From the NCBI GenBank assembly GCA_016839865.1, contig JAEOTN010000093.1, forward strand, positions 1 to 6,538: a DNA stretch of 6,538 nucleotides, written 5' to 3'. The DNA comes from Promethearchaeota archaeon (GTDB taxonomy: Archaea; Asgardarchaeota; Lokiarchaeia; Sigynarchaeales; MK-D1). The translations under genes and the position numbers were made by a program. Below are positions 6,066-6,538 of the stretch, one piece after another. How positions within the stretch are numbered: the stretch's first letter is position 1; each line of letters begins with the position of its first letter. A model generated the notes under the pieces. That model saw only the letters and a program-made list of their open reading frames with translations, had not been told where the DNA came from and did not search any database.

Positions 6066-6538
6066 TAAATTCGTTTGATTACTTCCATTGCTTGAGTATC
6101 ATCATTTACAGATTGAGACTGTTGGAATGCTGAATGGAAGAATTCACGATCTTCAGGATCAAAATACTTGAATCCAAACTGCTTCCAATGAGTATCCTTT
6201 GCTAGAGTCGAAATCATAGATAATTTATCACGAACAAGATTCATAACAACCAAGTTGATTATCTGGTCTTGTTTCCGCTTTGCTTTTGTGGATAACAACA
6301 CTTCTCCTTTATAGTTAGAATAATTTCCATCAAATTGGAACATCATTTTTTGAATATCCATAACACCACTGTTAATGAGATTTGCAATTGCATTAATAGC
6401 CATATCACTGGAAGCAACATTCGGATTTTGGGAATTAATCACACTTGAAATCCCAGGGATTGAATTATGTTCTAAATAAGGTGCTCCGTATTCTGGAAGT
6501 AGTTTTAATTGATTCAATCCCATGATATTTTGCATATC
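6062..6538 (-). CDS. Protein of unknown function, probably a C-terminal part (cut by right edge)
   Basis: The frame runs from the right edge to a TAA at 6064-6062. An ATG at 6535 would give 157 aa and another at 6523 would give 153 aa, but the frame is still open at the last codon of the window and the first residues (QNIMGLNQLKLLPEYG) look internal, so a longer protein is likely. It is soluble and mostly helical by appearance. There is an Asn/Ser-rich stretch (about 24-44), a hydrophobic helix (AINAIANLINSGVMDIQKMM, 46-65), a basic segment (STKAKRKQ, 82-89), a second long helix (IINLVVMNLVRDKLSMISTL, 92-111), and an aromatic, acidic part (FGFKYFDPEDREFF, 120-133). I recognise no family. Its stop overlaps the stop of the U32 gene, and the two genes converge with no spacer. 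Confidence 0.65.
   Translation of the reverse strand, partial: DMQNIMGLNQLKLLPEYGAPYLEHNSIPGISSVINSQNPNVASSDMAINAIANLINSGVMDIQKMMFQFDGNYSNYKGEVLLSTKAKRKQDQIINLVVMNLVRDKLSMISTLAKDTHWKQFGFKYFDPEDREFFHSAFQQSQSVNDDTQAMEVIKRIY

Overview
The window is AT-rich and gene-dense. It most likely comes from an archaeon, and probably from the Asgard group. The main evidence is an Arf/ARL-type small GTPase with a full set of G motifs and an Arf-like N-terminus (MGLF). Supporting evidence is a DUF401-type permease, a family seen mainly in archaea, several TATA-like boxes and a short or absent leader at one gene. No rRNA, tRNA, CRISPR array, insertion sequence or origin was seen.

Layout. (1) Positions 1-2106 carry a minus-strand cluster, read from right to left: an Arf-like GTPase with a C-terminal sensor-like extension (2106-1210), a small soluble protein that may have a longin-like fold (1170-676), and a multi-pass membrane protein with about seven predicted segments that runs off the left edge (617-1). 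Gaps are 39 and 58 nt, and the second and third genes have Shine-Dalgarno sites, so they look co-transcribed. (2) Positions 2107-2378 are a divergent control region with an imperfect palindrome next to the GTPase start and two GATATAA boxes facing right. (3) Positions 2379-4695 carry two plus-strand membrane proteins: a VTT/DedA (SNARE-associated) family protein and a DUF401 permease that starts with TTG. (4) Positions 4755-6065 encode a U32-family iron-sulfur protein, probably a tRNA hydroxylation enzyme of the TrhP type. (5) A gene of unknown function enters from the right edge on the minus strand and overlaps the U32 gene tail to tail by 4 nt.

How the genes may work together. The GTPase, small protein and membrane protein form a plausible membrane-linked switch: a receptor-like or anchoring membrane protein, a possible regulator or adaptor, and a GTPase carrying its own sensor-like domain. 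This is an inference from gene order and domain type. The divergent VTT protein belongs to the wider family that contains the eukaryotic lipid scramblases TMEM41B and VMP1, so the locus as a whole leans towards membrane biology. The permease and U32 genes have their own TATA-like boxes and look like independent units.
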